From: Endozoicomonas sp. OPT23
GTDB taxonomy: Bacteria > Pseudomonadota > Gammaproteobacteria > Pseudomonadales > Endozoicomonadaceae
Direction: 5' to 3'
NCBI RefSeq assembly: GCF_009653635.1
Contig: NZ_PPFD01000006.1
Location: forward strand, 124,001 to 188,000
DNA: 64,000 nucleotides
Under the pieces are notes generated by a model. The model made no database searches, had not been told where the DNA came from, and saw only the letters and a list, made by a program, of their open reading frames with translations. Within the stretch, counting starts at the first letter, position 1, and each line of letters opens with the position of its first letter. The position numbers were made by a program, and so were the translations under genes. Shown here piece by piece: positions 17,916 to 25,932 of this stretch.

Positions 17916-18896
17916 ATGAAACGCCTTTTTCGTAAAGTTGCTCTCACAGCAGCTATCACAGGTTCCATACTGGCCACGTCGGCACAGGCTGAAATTCGCT
18001 GGGATATGCCTACTCCTTATGTAGACAGTATTCACCACACCCAGAATATTCGTGAATTTGTTAAAGACATTAATGCAGCCACTAAAGGCGAATTAACCAT
18101 TAATGTTCACTCGGGTGGTTCACTGTTTAAACATAAGGAAATTCCCAGAGCTGTTCGTTCCGGACAAGTACAGATTGGTGAAATGCTGATTGGTATCATG
18201 GGTAACCAGAACCCGATCTTCAAACTCGATAACCTGCCCTTCCTGGCGACCAGTTTTGATCAGGCAGAAAAACTGTGGCAGGTTTCTCGCCCTGAAGTTG
18301 AGAAAGCGCTGGATAAAGAAGGTATGAAACTGCTTTATTCTGTGCCATGGCCACCGCAGGGTATTTACAGCAAAAATAAGATTGCAGATGTAAAAGATCT
18401 TAACAGCACCAAGATGCGCGCTTACAGTGCCACGACTTCTCGTCTCGCCGTACTGCTTGGTGCCTCGCCAACAACGGTTCAAACTGTTGAAGTACCGCAG
18501 GCATTTTCTACCGGCATTATCGATACCATGATCACCTCTCCAAGCACAGGCGTCAGTAGTCAGGCCTGGGATTATGTCAACAACTACACCGATGTTCAGG
18601 CCTGGTTGCCTAAGAATATGGTTGTGGTGAACAAGCGAGCTTTCCGTCGTCTGCCTAAAGAACTACAAAACAGTATTGTGACTGCCGCAAAAGCTGCAGA
18701 ACAACGTGGCTGGGATAAGGCTCGTAAAGAAACAGCACAAAAAACAGCCGAGCTTTCCAACAATGGGATTCAGGTTGCCCTGCCGACTGAACACCTGATG
18801 GAACAGCTGAATCAGGTTGGTGAAACCATGACCAGTGAATGGCTGAAAGAGTCTGGCTCTGCAGGCCAAACCGTTATCAGCGCTTACAAAAAGTAA
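17916..18896 (+). CDS. dctP: TRAP transporter substrate-binding protein, DctP family
   Basis: Periplasmic binding protein that captures a carboxylate-containing ligand and hands it to the DctQM membrane complex. Signal peptide of about 25 residues ending ATSAQA. DctP-type blocks follow: VKDINAATKGELTINVHSGG, KMRAYSATTSRLAVLLGASP (with the Arg that normally clamps the ligand carboxylate) and TVEVPQAFSTGIIDTMIT. The 326-residue length is normal. AAAGGAAG precedes the ATG. The ligand cannot be read from the sequence; the divergent pxp genes make 5-oxoproline a reasonable guess. Confidence 0.92.
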   Translation: MKRLFRKVALTAAITGSILATSAQAEIRWDMPTPYVDSIHHTQNIREFVKDINAATKGELTINVHSGGSLFKHKEIPRAVRSGQVQIGEMLIGIMGNQNPIFKLDNLPFLATSFDQAEKLWQVSRPEVEKALDKEGMKLLYSVPWPPQGIYSKNKIADVKDLNSTKMRAYSATTSRLAVLLGASPTTVQTVEVPQAFSTGIIDTMITSPSTGVSSQAWDYVNNYTDVQAWLPKNMVVVNKRAFRRLPKELQNSIVTAAKAAEQRGWDKARKETAQKTAELSNNGIQVALPTEHLMEQLNQVGETMTSEWLKESGSAGQTVISAYKK

Positions 18897-18909
18897 AAAG
18901 CTGACACAG

Positions 18910-18929
18910 ACGCCAGCATTCGCTGGCGT
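18910..18929 (+). terminator. Intercistronic hairpin between dctP and dctQ
   Basis: Perfect 8-base arms (ACGCCAGC / GCTGGCGT) with a 4-base loop and TTTT after it. It probably acts as a partial terminator or RNA stabiliser, allowing more binding protein than membrane subunits. Confidence 0.7.
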
Positions 18930-18945
18930 TTTCAGGAGTATTCAA

Positions 18946-19467
18946 ATGCGTAAACTGCTCGACTGGGTATACAGGATGGCCGGTGCTGCTGCAGCATTGT
19001 GTATCGTTCTGGTCTGCCTGTTAATTCTTGCCCGTGTCAGTGGTCGATTGATGGGCATTGTTGTTCCATCCAGTGATGACTTTGCCGGCTTCTTACTGGC
19101 AGCAGCCAGTTTTCTTGGTCTTGCCTATACCTTTCAGACGGGCGGACATATACGAGTCAGTCTGTTTATTTCCAGATTCAACGACAGCTTTGCACTGCAG
19201 GCTGAACGCTTTACGTTAGTTATGGCCTCAGTATTGATCGGCTATCTCAGCTGGCAGCTTGTTTATCTGGTCTGGGAATCGAAAATCTACGAAGAACTGT
19301 CATCAGGATATATTCCAGTCCCTCTCTGGATCGTTCAATTGCCTATGGCAGTTGGCATGTGTGTGTTCTGTCTATCCATATGGGATCAAACCGTTCAAAG
19401 TTTTATAAAAGGCAAGCGATTGCCTCTTTCTGAAGATGAACAACTGGCCGCTGGAGTGGATGAATGA
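18946..19467 (+). CDS. dctQ: TRAP transporter small permease, DctQ family
   Basis: 173-residue inner-membrane subunit with four hydrophobic segments (about residues 10-32, 45-63, 87-108 and 128-147), the normal DctQ layout, and the TFQTGGHIRVSLF block typical of the family. CAGGAG precedes the start. The stop overlaps the dctM start by four bases (ATGA). It works with DctM and DctP as a sodium-driven secondary transporter. Confidence 0.9.
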   Translation: MRKLLDWVYRMAGAAAALCIVLVCLLILARVSGRLMGIVVPSSDDFAGFLLAAASFLGLAYTFQTGGHIRVSLFISRFNDSFALQAERFTLVMASVLIGYLSWQLVYLVWESKIYEELSSGYIPVPLWIVQLPMAVGMCVFCLSIWDQTVQSFIKGKRLPLSEDEQLAAGVDE

Positions 19468-20765
19468 GTGTTATCACTATCGGCATGATTTTATTGTTTG
19501 CCCTGTTTGCATTGCTGGCATCGGGTTTCTGGGTAGCCCTGTCATTATTATCTGTCGGTATTATTGGCATGATGGCTCTGGGCAATGACAGCTTTGGTCT
19601 TATCTATGCCACGACTACCTGGGGCGCTGTATCTGACTGGTCTCTGGCCGCTTTGCCACTGTTTATCTGGATGGGAGAAATACTGTTTCGAACCCGATTG
19701 TCTCAGGATTTGTTTGACGGCTTATCACCCTGGCTGCGACGTATTCCTGGCCAGTTGTTTCACGTAAACATTCTCAGCTGCGGTATGTTTGCAGCTGTTT
19801 CCGGTTCTTCTGCGGCAACCGCTGCAACCATTGGCCGCCTTACTCTCCCTGAACTTAAACGACAGGGTTATGACGACAAGATGGCCATTGGTACTCTTGC
19901 CGGCTCCGGTACATTGGGTTTGCTGATTCCACCGTCCATTATTTTGATTGTTTACGGCGTAGCAGCAGAAGTATCAATCGGACGTCTTTTTATTGCTGGT
20001 GTAATACCTGGGCTGACACTGATAGGCCTGTTTGTTGGTTTTACCGCAGTATGGTCAATGCTCAATAAGGAGAAAATGCCGAAGCCTGATTATTCTGGTG
20101 CTCTCTCAAAACGCAGAGCACTGATACGTCTGGTTCCGCTGGCTACTTTAATTCTGTTTGTATTAGGTTCTATTTACAGTGGTATCACGACACCAACGGA
20201 AGCCGCTGCATTTGGTGTACTTGGGTCACTGGTTCTGGCCTGGAAATCCGATGCACTGGATTGGCAAAACTTTAAAGCCAGCCTGATGAGTGCCATGCGA
20301 ACCTCCTGCATGATCATTCTTATTCTGGCGGGCGCAGCTTTTCTGACAGTGGCTATGGGCTTTATTGGTATTCCCCGAATGCTGGCTGAATCCATTGCTG
20401 ATATGAACCTGTCTATCTATATGCTGCTACTACTGCTTACTCTGATGTTTGTTGTGCTGGGTTGTTTCCTTGATGGCATTTCGGTGGTTGTTTTAACGAC
20501 ATCTGTAGTTCTTCCAATGGTGTTGCAGGCCGGCATAGATCCGCTCTGGTTTGGTATCTATATTGTGCTGGTTGTGGAGATGTCACAGATAACACCACCA
20601 GTTGGTTTCAACCTGTTTGTTATCCAGTCTCTTACTGGTCGTAATATTTTTTATGTGGCAAAGGCCGCTCTGCCCTTCTTCTTCCTGTTGATGCTTGCTG
20701 TCGTTATGATAGTCGCCCTGCCGGAGATGGTGACCTGGCTGCCTGCTAAAATGACTGCGGGTTAA
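19464..20765 (+). CDS. dctM: TRAP transporter large permease, DctM family
   Basis: 433-residue channel-forming subunit with about 11-12 membrane helices. Family blocks: PLFIWMGEILFRT, GMFAAVSGSSAATAATIG, GSGTLGLLIPPSIILIVYG, SGITTPTEAAAFGVLG and EMSQITPPVGFNLFVIQS. These match the DctM/SiaM-type transport core. Translationally coupled to dctQ and followed 50 bases later by a MarR-like regulator on the same strand. Confidence 0.94.
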   Translation: MSVITIGMILLFALFALLASGFWVALSLLSVGIIGMMALGNDSFGLIYATTTWGAVSDWSLAALPLFIWMGEILFRTRLSQDLFDGLSPWLRRIPGQLFHVNILSCGMFAAVSGSSAATAATIGRLTLPELKRQGYDDKMAIGTLAGSGTLGLLIPPSIILIVYGVAAEVSIGRLFIAGVIPGLTLIGLFVGFTAVWSMLNKEKMPKPDYSGALSKRRALIRLVPLATLILFVLGSIYSGITTPTEAAAFGVLGSLVLAWKSDALDWQNFKASLMSAMRTSCMIILILAGAAFLTVAMGFIGIPRMLAESIADMNLSIYMLLLLLTLMFVVLGCFLDGISVVVLTTSVVLPMVLQAGIDPLWFGIYIVLVVEMSQITPPVGFNLFVIQSLTGRNIFYVAKAALPFFFLLMLAVVMIVALPEMVTWLPAKMTAG

Positions 20766-20815
20766 AATGTTAGAGATTTTCAGGGCTGTGCAAATGCATA
20801 GCCCGGGAGCTGGAA

Positions 20816-21367
20816 TTGAATAATAAGATTAGTAGTAACAACAGCCCCGTTGAGCTGGATGAGAGACAAACTATTTCAATTGTTTCTTCTTCTCATCTTG
20901 CCGATGACAAGGGCTTGCCTCTCAGTGAGTTCGAATACGCCCTGACTATGGTGAATAATGCATTTCAGCGCTGGATGGTTTGCTGCAGTAACTCGGCCAA
21001 CCACCAGGAATTAAGCCCGCTGGATATTTTGATTATTCACAACATCAACCACCGAGAACGGGCAAAGCGAATTGCGGATGTTGCGTTTACTCTGAACATT
21101 GAAGATGTACACACAGTTTCTTACTCCGTTCGAAAAATGCAAAAGAGCGGTTTGTTGCAGGCTACTAAAAAAGGCAAAGATAACTATTATTCTCTGACTG
21201 AAAAAGGTCAGGAGTTTTGTGCAGAGTACCGCCGTATTCGTGATCTTTGCCTGATGCGCTCCATGGAGCAACTGCAGCTGGATTCCAGCCTTGGAGATGT
21301 AGCAGCCATGATGCGTACCCTTTCCGGGCTTTATGATCAGGCGTCTCGGGCTGCTCATTCCTTGTAA
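20816..21367 (+). CDS. MarR-like winged-helix regulator
   Basis: 183-residue DNA-binding protein. The central segment (about residues 66-130) has the MarR winged-helix look: LSPLDILIIHNI, then IADVAFTLNIEDVHTVSYSVRKMQKSGLLQATKKGKDNYY with the basic wing, and LTEKGQEFCAEY. It starts with TTG at 20816, preceded by GGGAGCTGG. As the last gene of the TRAP unit it is the best candidate for the regulator of this transporter, of pxpABC, or both; the inverted repeat at 17743-17770 could be its site, which is inference. Confidence 0.8.
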   Translation: MNNKISSNNSPVELDERQTISIVSSSHLADDKGLPLSEFEYALTMVNNAFQRWMVCCSNSANHQELSPLDILIIHNINHRERAKRIADVAFTLNIEDVHTVSYSVRKMQKSGLLQATKKGKDNYYSLTEKGQEFCAEYRRIRDLCLMRSMEQLQLDSSLGDVAAMMRTLSGLYDQASRAAHSL

Positions 21368-21405
21368 CTCTTCTCCTACAAAATTCGACCTCTTCCTGTA
21401 AACAC

Positions 21406-21427
21406 GCACCAAAGCTCGCTTTGGTGC
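21406..21427 (+). terminator. Terminator-like hairpin after the MarR-like gene
   Basis: Nine-base perfect arms (GCACCAAAG / CTTTGGTGC) with a 4-base loop, 39 bases past the stop, followed by a T-rich stretch. Confidence 0.65.
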
Positions 21428-21601
21428 CATCACTTTTCCTTTACTGATCCAGTTTGAGAAGTTCGATATATTTAAAAAAACAAATAGGTATGATTGTATA
21501 AAAGGGTAATACTTAGCTAATGGTTTTAACAGCTCTTATATTGATCAATTACTAACCGCTAATAGAAAGTAGCGTTAGATACATACTGTTAAGGGCGTTT
21601 T

Positions 21602-22879
21602 ATGGCTAATATCGACGGTGCAAAAAACTCACGAACCACTACTCCTGACAGAACCGTTGAGAGTAAAACAACCAGGCTTACGAAACTTAAACGGTTTCTG
21701 GGCTTCAGCCGAATTCAGGTTATTAATCTACCTCGCTCAGAACTACCGAGAGCCAGTTCTTTCATACATACCGACCCTACCCGACTCAAGAATAGAAATA
21801 TCACCCATGAACAAGCCACTGCTTCATTAAAACATCACCCGGAAACTGATTCTTCCCAGCGATCAAACACTGGCAGTGAAAAGATTACGGCTCTAAGCTC
21901 TCTCAGAAATAACTACGAAGGCTTTCGTGCTAACAGAGCTAATATCAAAACCTTACTGAAAGACCTGTCACAGGGAAATACCTGGAAAACCGAGGGTGAA
22001 AGCAATCAAAGTTACCAGATCAGAATAAAGCTCGCGCTGGTGTTAAGCGGGATAGCGAAACAGGATCATCACGGTGAGCCCTCTTCTCGCCGAACGACAA
22101 ACAGACCAATAACAGCACATCAACTCAATAAGCTTTCTGTGGCACTGAATCAGCCTATTGAACATTTGCTGATATCCGCTCATAAACATGGATCAATAGA
22201 TAACGTCAGACTATTAAATGACCCCGTAGTTTGCACAGCTCTTGGTGAAAGTGCCGGTTTGGTTCCGATAAAATCATCCTCAGACTTTCATGACAGATAT
22301 CAAATGCTGCGGGATTACTTCGTCATAGGAGAAGGCAGTCAAACCCATGCAGCGACAGGATCTATAGAAGCTGGAAACCTCGGAAGGTATCTTCCTGAGC
22401 TACCCGAGCGTAAACAACTAACAGATTTTCAGCTCGTGCAAATTGATCGCAGTCGTGCGGCCGGTTTGAGAGAAGACGCTACTGAGGTGACAATCAGCCC
22501 TCCAGGTATAAAGTTTGATACAGAAAGCAAAGTTATTGTTCCCTATCAGGCTGATAATAAAGAACACCGCTTTCTGGCATTGCTGAACGAACTTTCTTAC
22601 ACCTGCTCATCATACTGCCAGGGACAAACTGCCACTAACCTGGAAAATGATAATGTTGATGCCGCTGAAGACTTCAAAAGGCAAAGCTCTTCACTGGACC
22701 GGGTTGTTCATCATGCATCTCATACAATGATGAAAAAGGCATTTCCTAACCAGATTACAACTAACCACTATCAGCAGCTTGTTCTGAAAGCAAAAGGAGC
22801 AGAACATGCTCAATGGAATAGTGATATGACACAACCCAGAGGCGGTTGGACAGATACTCAGCCAATCAGACTAGGATAG
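21602..22879 (+). CDS. Unknown 425-residue hydrophilic protein
   Basis: Not recognised. The first ~90 residues are rich in Thr, Ser, Arg and Pro and look disordered. The middle (about 95-200) looks helical, with the stretch ITAHQLNKLSVALNQPIEHLL. There is no signal peptide, membrane helix or zinc pattern. The N-terminus (MANIDGAKNSRTTTPDR) is the kind of polar, unstructured leader seen on secreted effectors of host-associated bacteria, but no secretion signal can be proved. AAGGGCG lies upstream of the ATG. The gene stands alone between the MarR-like gene and a small lipoprotein gene. Confidence 0.6.
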   Translation: MANIDGAKNSRTTTPDRTVESKTTRLTKLKRFLGFSRIQVINLPRSELPRASSFIHTDPTRLKNRNITHEQATASLKHHPETDSSQRSNTGSEKITALSSLRNNYEGFRANRANIKTLLKDLSQGNTWKTEGESNQSYQIRIKLALVLSGIAKQDHHGEPSSRRTTNRPITAHQLNKLSVALNQPIEHLLISAHKHGSIDNVRLLNDPVVCTALGESAGLVPIKSSSDFHDRYQMLRDYFVIGEGSQTHAATGSIEAGNLGRYLPELPERKQLTDFQLVQIDRSRAAGLREDATEVTISPPGIKFDTESKVIVPYQADNKEHRFLALLNELSYTCSSYCQGQTATNLENDNVDAAEDFKRQSSSLDRVVHHASHTMMKKAFPNQITTNHYQQLVLKAKGAEHAQWNSDMTQPRGGWTDTQPIRLG

Positions 22880-22933
22880 CTGACCCACTGTCTTCTGTTC
22901 TGGAATCAACTCTCATGCCATTCAGGATTAACT

Positions 22934-23032
22934 ATGAAGAGAACATTTATAATAATTATGATATTCATTTGGTTAACTGGCTGCGCACTGATCCCGGACC
23001 TTCCTGGACCGATTGGCATTCCCGGAATTTAA
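22934..23032 (+). CDS. 32-residue small lipoprotein
   Basis: Short gene with a type II (lipoprotein) signal: basic start, hydrophobic IIIMIFIW run, then the lipobox LTGC, so Cys17 would be acylated. The mature part is only 16 residues (CALIPDLPGPIGIPGI), Pro/Gly-rich. AGGA precedes the ATG at the right spacing. Similar tiny lipoproteins exist in other gammaproteobacteria, but I cannot name the family. Confidence 0.62.
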   Translation: MKRTFIIIMIFIWLTGCALIPDLPGPIGIPGI

Positions 23033-23104
23033 GAGATCACTCTTTGCCTGCAAGCGCTCCTTGCCTGCCATAGCCAGTGAACTAACGGCACTGATTTTAT
23101 CAGA

Positions 23105-23143
23105 GGTTGGTTGCAGATTGTTTCATGGGATCTGCAGCCAACC
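23105..23143. repeat. 14-bp-stem hairpin between the lipoprotein gene and yajD
   Basis: Arms GGTTGGTTGCAGAT and ATCTGCAGCCAACC pair with a single G-T wobble. No T-run follows on either strand, but its place between convergent genes suggests a shared transcript end. Confidence 0.45.
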
Positions 23144-23164
23144 ACTAACGAACGTTTCTTCAAC

Positions 23165-23503
23165 TCACTTTTTATCCATCATCGCTTTCAGGTTAGCGAA
23201 AGGATTACCTGTAGCCACATCCTGGTTAAGATCAGAACCCGCCTTAACAGTCGACCCGTACTGGTGAGCGTCACTGTATTTTGAGTGTTCATTATCATGG
23301 CAATAGAGACACAGAAGTTCCCAATTAGAACCATCGCTTGGGTTATTACTGTGATCGTGATCGATATGATGCACAGTCAACTCACGAATTTTGGAGTATT
23401 GAAACTCACGAGCACAACGACCACAAACCCATGGAAAGAGTTTGAGCGCCAGGTCCCGGTAGCCCGTCTCAAGCGAAGCGTAATTCTTTGGAATAATAGC
23501 CAT
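23165..23503 (-). CDS. yajD: HNH nuclease family protein YajD
   Basis: 112-residue protein that resembles E. coli YajD from end to end (MAIIPKNYASLE at the start, LKAMMDKK at the end). HNH layout: CGRC zinc pair near residue 27, LTVHHIDHDHSNNP with the catalytic His, NWELLCLYCHDNEH with the Asn and second zinc pair. The function in E. coli is not established; the fold is that of an HNH endonuclease. It is chromosomal, lying about 350 bases outside the left end of the transposon. Confidence 0.93.
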   Translation of the reverse strand: MAIIPKNYASLETGYRDLALKLFPWVCGRCAREFQYSKIRELTVHHIDHDHSNNPSDGSNWELLCLYCHDNEHSKYSDAHQYGSTVKAGSDLNQDVATGNPFANLKAMMDKK

Positions 23504-23743
23504 ACTGCTCTCTTGCTGAATGAATACAATAAATTCAATTTGACCGAATTCTATTGTAAATCCAGAGTTTTTTCATTAGCCGTTACTGAATCACTCTACG
23601 CTCGTGAGTATTGGACTTCTTAGCGTTGTAGACGAGCTCGGGCTGTAAGCTTTGCCTGCACTTACGACAAAGATCTCGCTGTATGCTTCGAGAAACATAC
23701 TCCTCTCAAACTCGAGTAAATGCAGCTTCCATTTTTCATAAGT

Positions 23744-23782
23744 AAAAAAAAACGCCATTACTTTCGTAATAGCGTTTTTTTA
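23744..23782. terminator. Bidirectional terminator left of the transposon
   Basis: Stem AACGCcATTAC / GTAATaGCGTT with an A-run on one side and a T-run on the other. It is outside the element. Bases 23504-23743 upstream hold no gene I can support. Confidence 0.75.
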
Positions 23783-23843
23783 TCTAGAATTTCCTACTAC
23801 CTCTAGTTTTAAGAAATTACTTTCATCTAAACTAGAAATTATT

Positions 23844-23848
23844 TTTGA
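23844..23848. repeat. Target site duplication, left copy (TTTGA)
   Basis: Five bases directly outside the left terminal repeat, identical to 56539-56543 outside the right one. Five-base duplications are the rule for Tn7-like transposition. Confidence 0.85.
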
Positions 23849-24028
23849 TGGTGAGAAGCACAAATTATGACCCCTGATTGTCCTATAAAATGGCCAGTAT
23901 CATGCATATAACCCCATGAATGAGAAACATTCCTCCAAAGAACCTGTCCGAAACTCTGTTTTTTTTATATAAGCTGTCCGTTTTCTCTTTAAAAATAATG
24001 GCCGGAAAATAGCCAAATAAGGTGTCCG
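23849..24028. repeat. Transposon left end with repeated TGTCC(G) motifs
   Basis: Terminal repeat at 23849-23860, then TGTCC at 23879 and TGTCCG at 23945, 23975 and 24023. Similar motifs recur near the right end, so they are candidate TnsB binding sites. The zorE-like gene stops at 24095, leaving this 245-base end free of genes. Confidence 0.7.
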
Positions 24029-24094
24029 TTTTCAAAATGACGCTGAGTAACCGAACATATGAAGTAATATGCTTGGGTACTCAGTACTTTACTT

Positions 24095-25231
24095 TTAACG
24101 AACCTGCTTCTGAAACTGATCAAACTGTTTCATCGCCGCTCCCAGACTGAAAACTGTCCATCCCTCAGACTGAAGTAATGACTGATCGTCTGGCTTAATC
24201 AGTACAGCTACCTTGCTTCTTGGCCAGGCCAAATCAATGGAGACTACCTTTAGACCAGACTTCACCATTACCCCGAGGTCTGGAATCGGTAACTTGTAGC
24301 GACGGCACTTACTGTTCAGCCCTTCAAGAGCTGTATCTGAAAATTCTTCAAGCCTGTCGTAGTCAAAGACATCGAATTTGTGCTGACTTCGTCGTAGGTT
24401 ATTTATTGTAAGAGCATTCTCACGGCTAACATGCAAATGACCATGATGAGGTTGTTTTTTATGACAGGCAGCGCACAAACCACGGAGATTTTCTCTCCGG
24501 TTATCTGTTTTATTGCCATTGATGTGATGAACATGGAGTAAACCAACATGATCTTTAAGGTCAACTCCACAATGTTCGCAGTTATAATTTAATTGTCGAC
24601 GAACTCTAGCTGAAATGGCTGGCCAGTTTGAAGTATAACCAGACTTTGCTGATTCACTCGACGCAGGTAGACTTTTGAAAAATGAACTGTAGCTCTCAAA
24701 AAAACTTTCGAAGTTAAAGTCAGAAAAAACTGTATTTTTATCTGCCCAAGGAAGGTCATCATAGCGCTGATAATTCAGTACTTTCAGACAATTCTTACAC
24801 ACTCCTAAATCAGCATCACCTTCAATAGTCTCCCCAGTTTCAGGACTGGAACCAAACACAGGGAACATTCCATCCATACGACTTATAACGTCATAACGCC
24901 CAAATCGGCCAGTATTTCTCATAAGTTCTAGCGTTGAACACTCGGCAATATGAATGCGTCGACCTTGCTTGCCATCATTTAATACAGCAAGGATGTCGTC
25001 TCCTTGATCCGGGATATAGAGCATCACCTGATGCCCGTTATAGTTCAGAATACCCTGAGTGCCATCAATATCTTCGAGTTGAATATCACGCCCTAACACC
25101 TGACCTTTCAGTAGGTCTCCGGCTATAGATACCAACTCAGTGGCTTGGCTAGTAATATTGAATTCGAGTACTGTATGTTTTAAAGGTGCAACAGCTCTAT
25201 GTAAGGCACTAAAATCGATTGAAAGCTTCAA
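24095..25231 (-). CDS. zorE: HNH endonuclease, ZorE-like (Zorya type II)
   Basis: 378-residue protein with an HNH nuclease domain at about residues 215-270: NCEHCG zinc pair, LLHVHHINGNKTDNRRENL with the catalytic His and Asn, LCAACH second pair. A further zinc-like CKNC sits near residue 145. In Zorya type II the HNH protein ZorE follows ZorA and ZorB and is the DNA-nicking effector; gene order and overlaps are the same here. It starts with TTG at 25231, whose bases overlap the zorB stop (TTGA). The N-terminal 140 residues are unassigned. It could instead be a generic HNH effector, since I cannot compare it with known ZorE directly. Confidence 0.68.
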   Translation of the reverse strand: MKLSIDFSALHRAVAPLKHTVLEFNITSQATELVSIAGDLLKGQVLGRDIQLEDIDGTQGILNYNGHQVMLYIPDQGDDILAVLNDGKQGRRIHIAECSTLELMRNTGRFGRYDVISRMDGMFPVFGSSPETGETIEGDADLGVCKNCLKVLNYQRYDDLPWADKNTVFSDFNFESFFESYSSFFKSLPASSESAKSGYTSNWPAISARVRRQLNYNCEHCGVDLKDHVGLLHVHHINGNKTDNRRENLRGLCAACHKKQPHHGHLHVSRENALTINNLRRSQHKFDVFDYDRLEEFSDTALEGLNSKCRRYKLPIPDLGVMVKSGLKVVSIDLAWPRSKVAVLIKPDDQSLLQSEGWTVFSLGAAMKQFDQFQKQVR

Positions 25232-25932
25232 GATTCAGCCTCCAATATCCGTTTGATCTGTATGTCCGCATTAGTAATAGCTCGGAATGACACGCGCCTT
25301 GAGCGTCTAGCGTCTTCCTGCCCATTCTTTTTCAGGATGAGTCGTGATGAAGAAAAGCCTACTGCGGCGATATTGCGTTTTATCCATGCTGTTTCATGGG
25401 GAACAATCCCATAAAGGTAATACAGAACAGAACGTGTACGACCTTGAGACAGCGACATATTTTTAAAATAGGCGGCTTTTTCCGTACTATTAGCATTCCA
25501 GGCGCTACTGGTGTGACCTTCTATTCGAACTTCATCCAGTGATTTTCTGAAAGGCTTTAACACGGCCAGATAGCGAGGAAAGAAGTCATTCAGAATGGAC
25601 TGAAAGCTAGGCTTTAATGATATTTTTCCGATATCAAACAGGACTTCCGGTGACTTGAAATTGAAAGACAACGTTTCCTTGTCTATTTCAGCTCCCCAGC
25701 GTGTCAGATCGTCTTCAAATTCAGCTGTAAGAGCGTCATAAATAGCGACCTGATTCTCCTGGTAAGCCACTGCAACGCTTTTAATCTTTTCGTTTTCTTT
25801 CTGGGTATCCAGCATAAAAACAATGGCGATAAACAGAAACACCATCATTAAACCAGCCATCAGGTCAGAGATAGTGAGCCAGTGTTCACCACTTTCACTA
25901 TCGCTTTTCTGCGTTCCGAAAATCTGTTCCAT
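25228..25932 (-). CDS. zorB: ZorB-like peptidoglycan-binding stator protein (OmpA/MotB fold)
   Basis: 234-residue inner-membrane protein: a short cytoplasmic N-terminus, one membrane helix (about 19-42) that begins ISDLMAGLMMVF with Asp23 where MotB/ZorB proteins carry the proton-binding Asp, then a periplasmic OmpA-like domain with VRIEGHTSSAWNAN and SLSQGRTRSVLYYL. ZorB forms the ZorA5B2-type proton-driven motor that anchors to peptidoglycan. The frame includes a TTG one codon earlier, but the ATG overlaps the zorA stop as TGATG. Directly coupled to the ZorE-like gene downstream. Confidence 0.83.
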   Translation of the reverse strand: MEQIFGTQKSDSESGEHWLTISDLMAGLMMVFLFIAIVFMLDTQKENEKIKSVAVAYQENQVAIYDALTAEFEDDLTRWGAEIDKETLSFNFKSPEVLFDIGKISLKPSFQSILNDFFPRYLAVLKPFRKSLDEVRIEGHTSSAWNANSTEKAAYFKNMSLSQGRTRSVLYYLYGIVPHETAWIKRNIAAVGFSSSRLILKKNGQEDARRSRRVSFRAITNADIQIKRILEAES

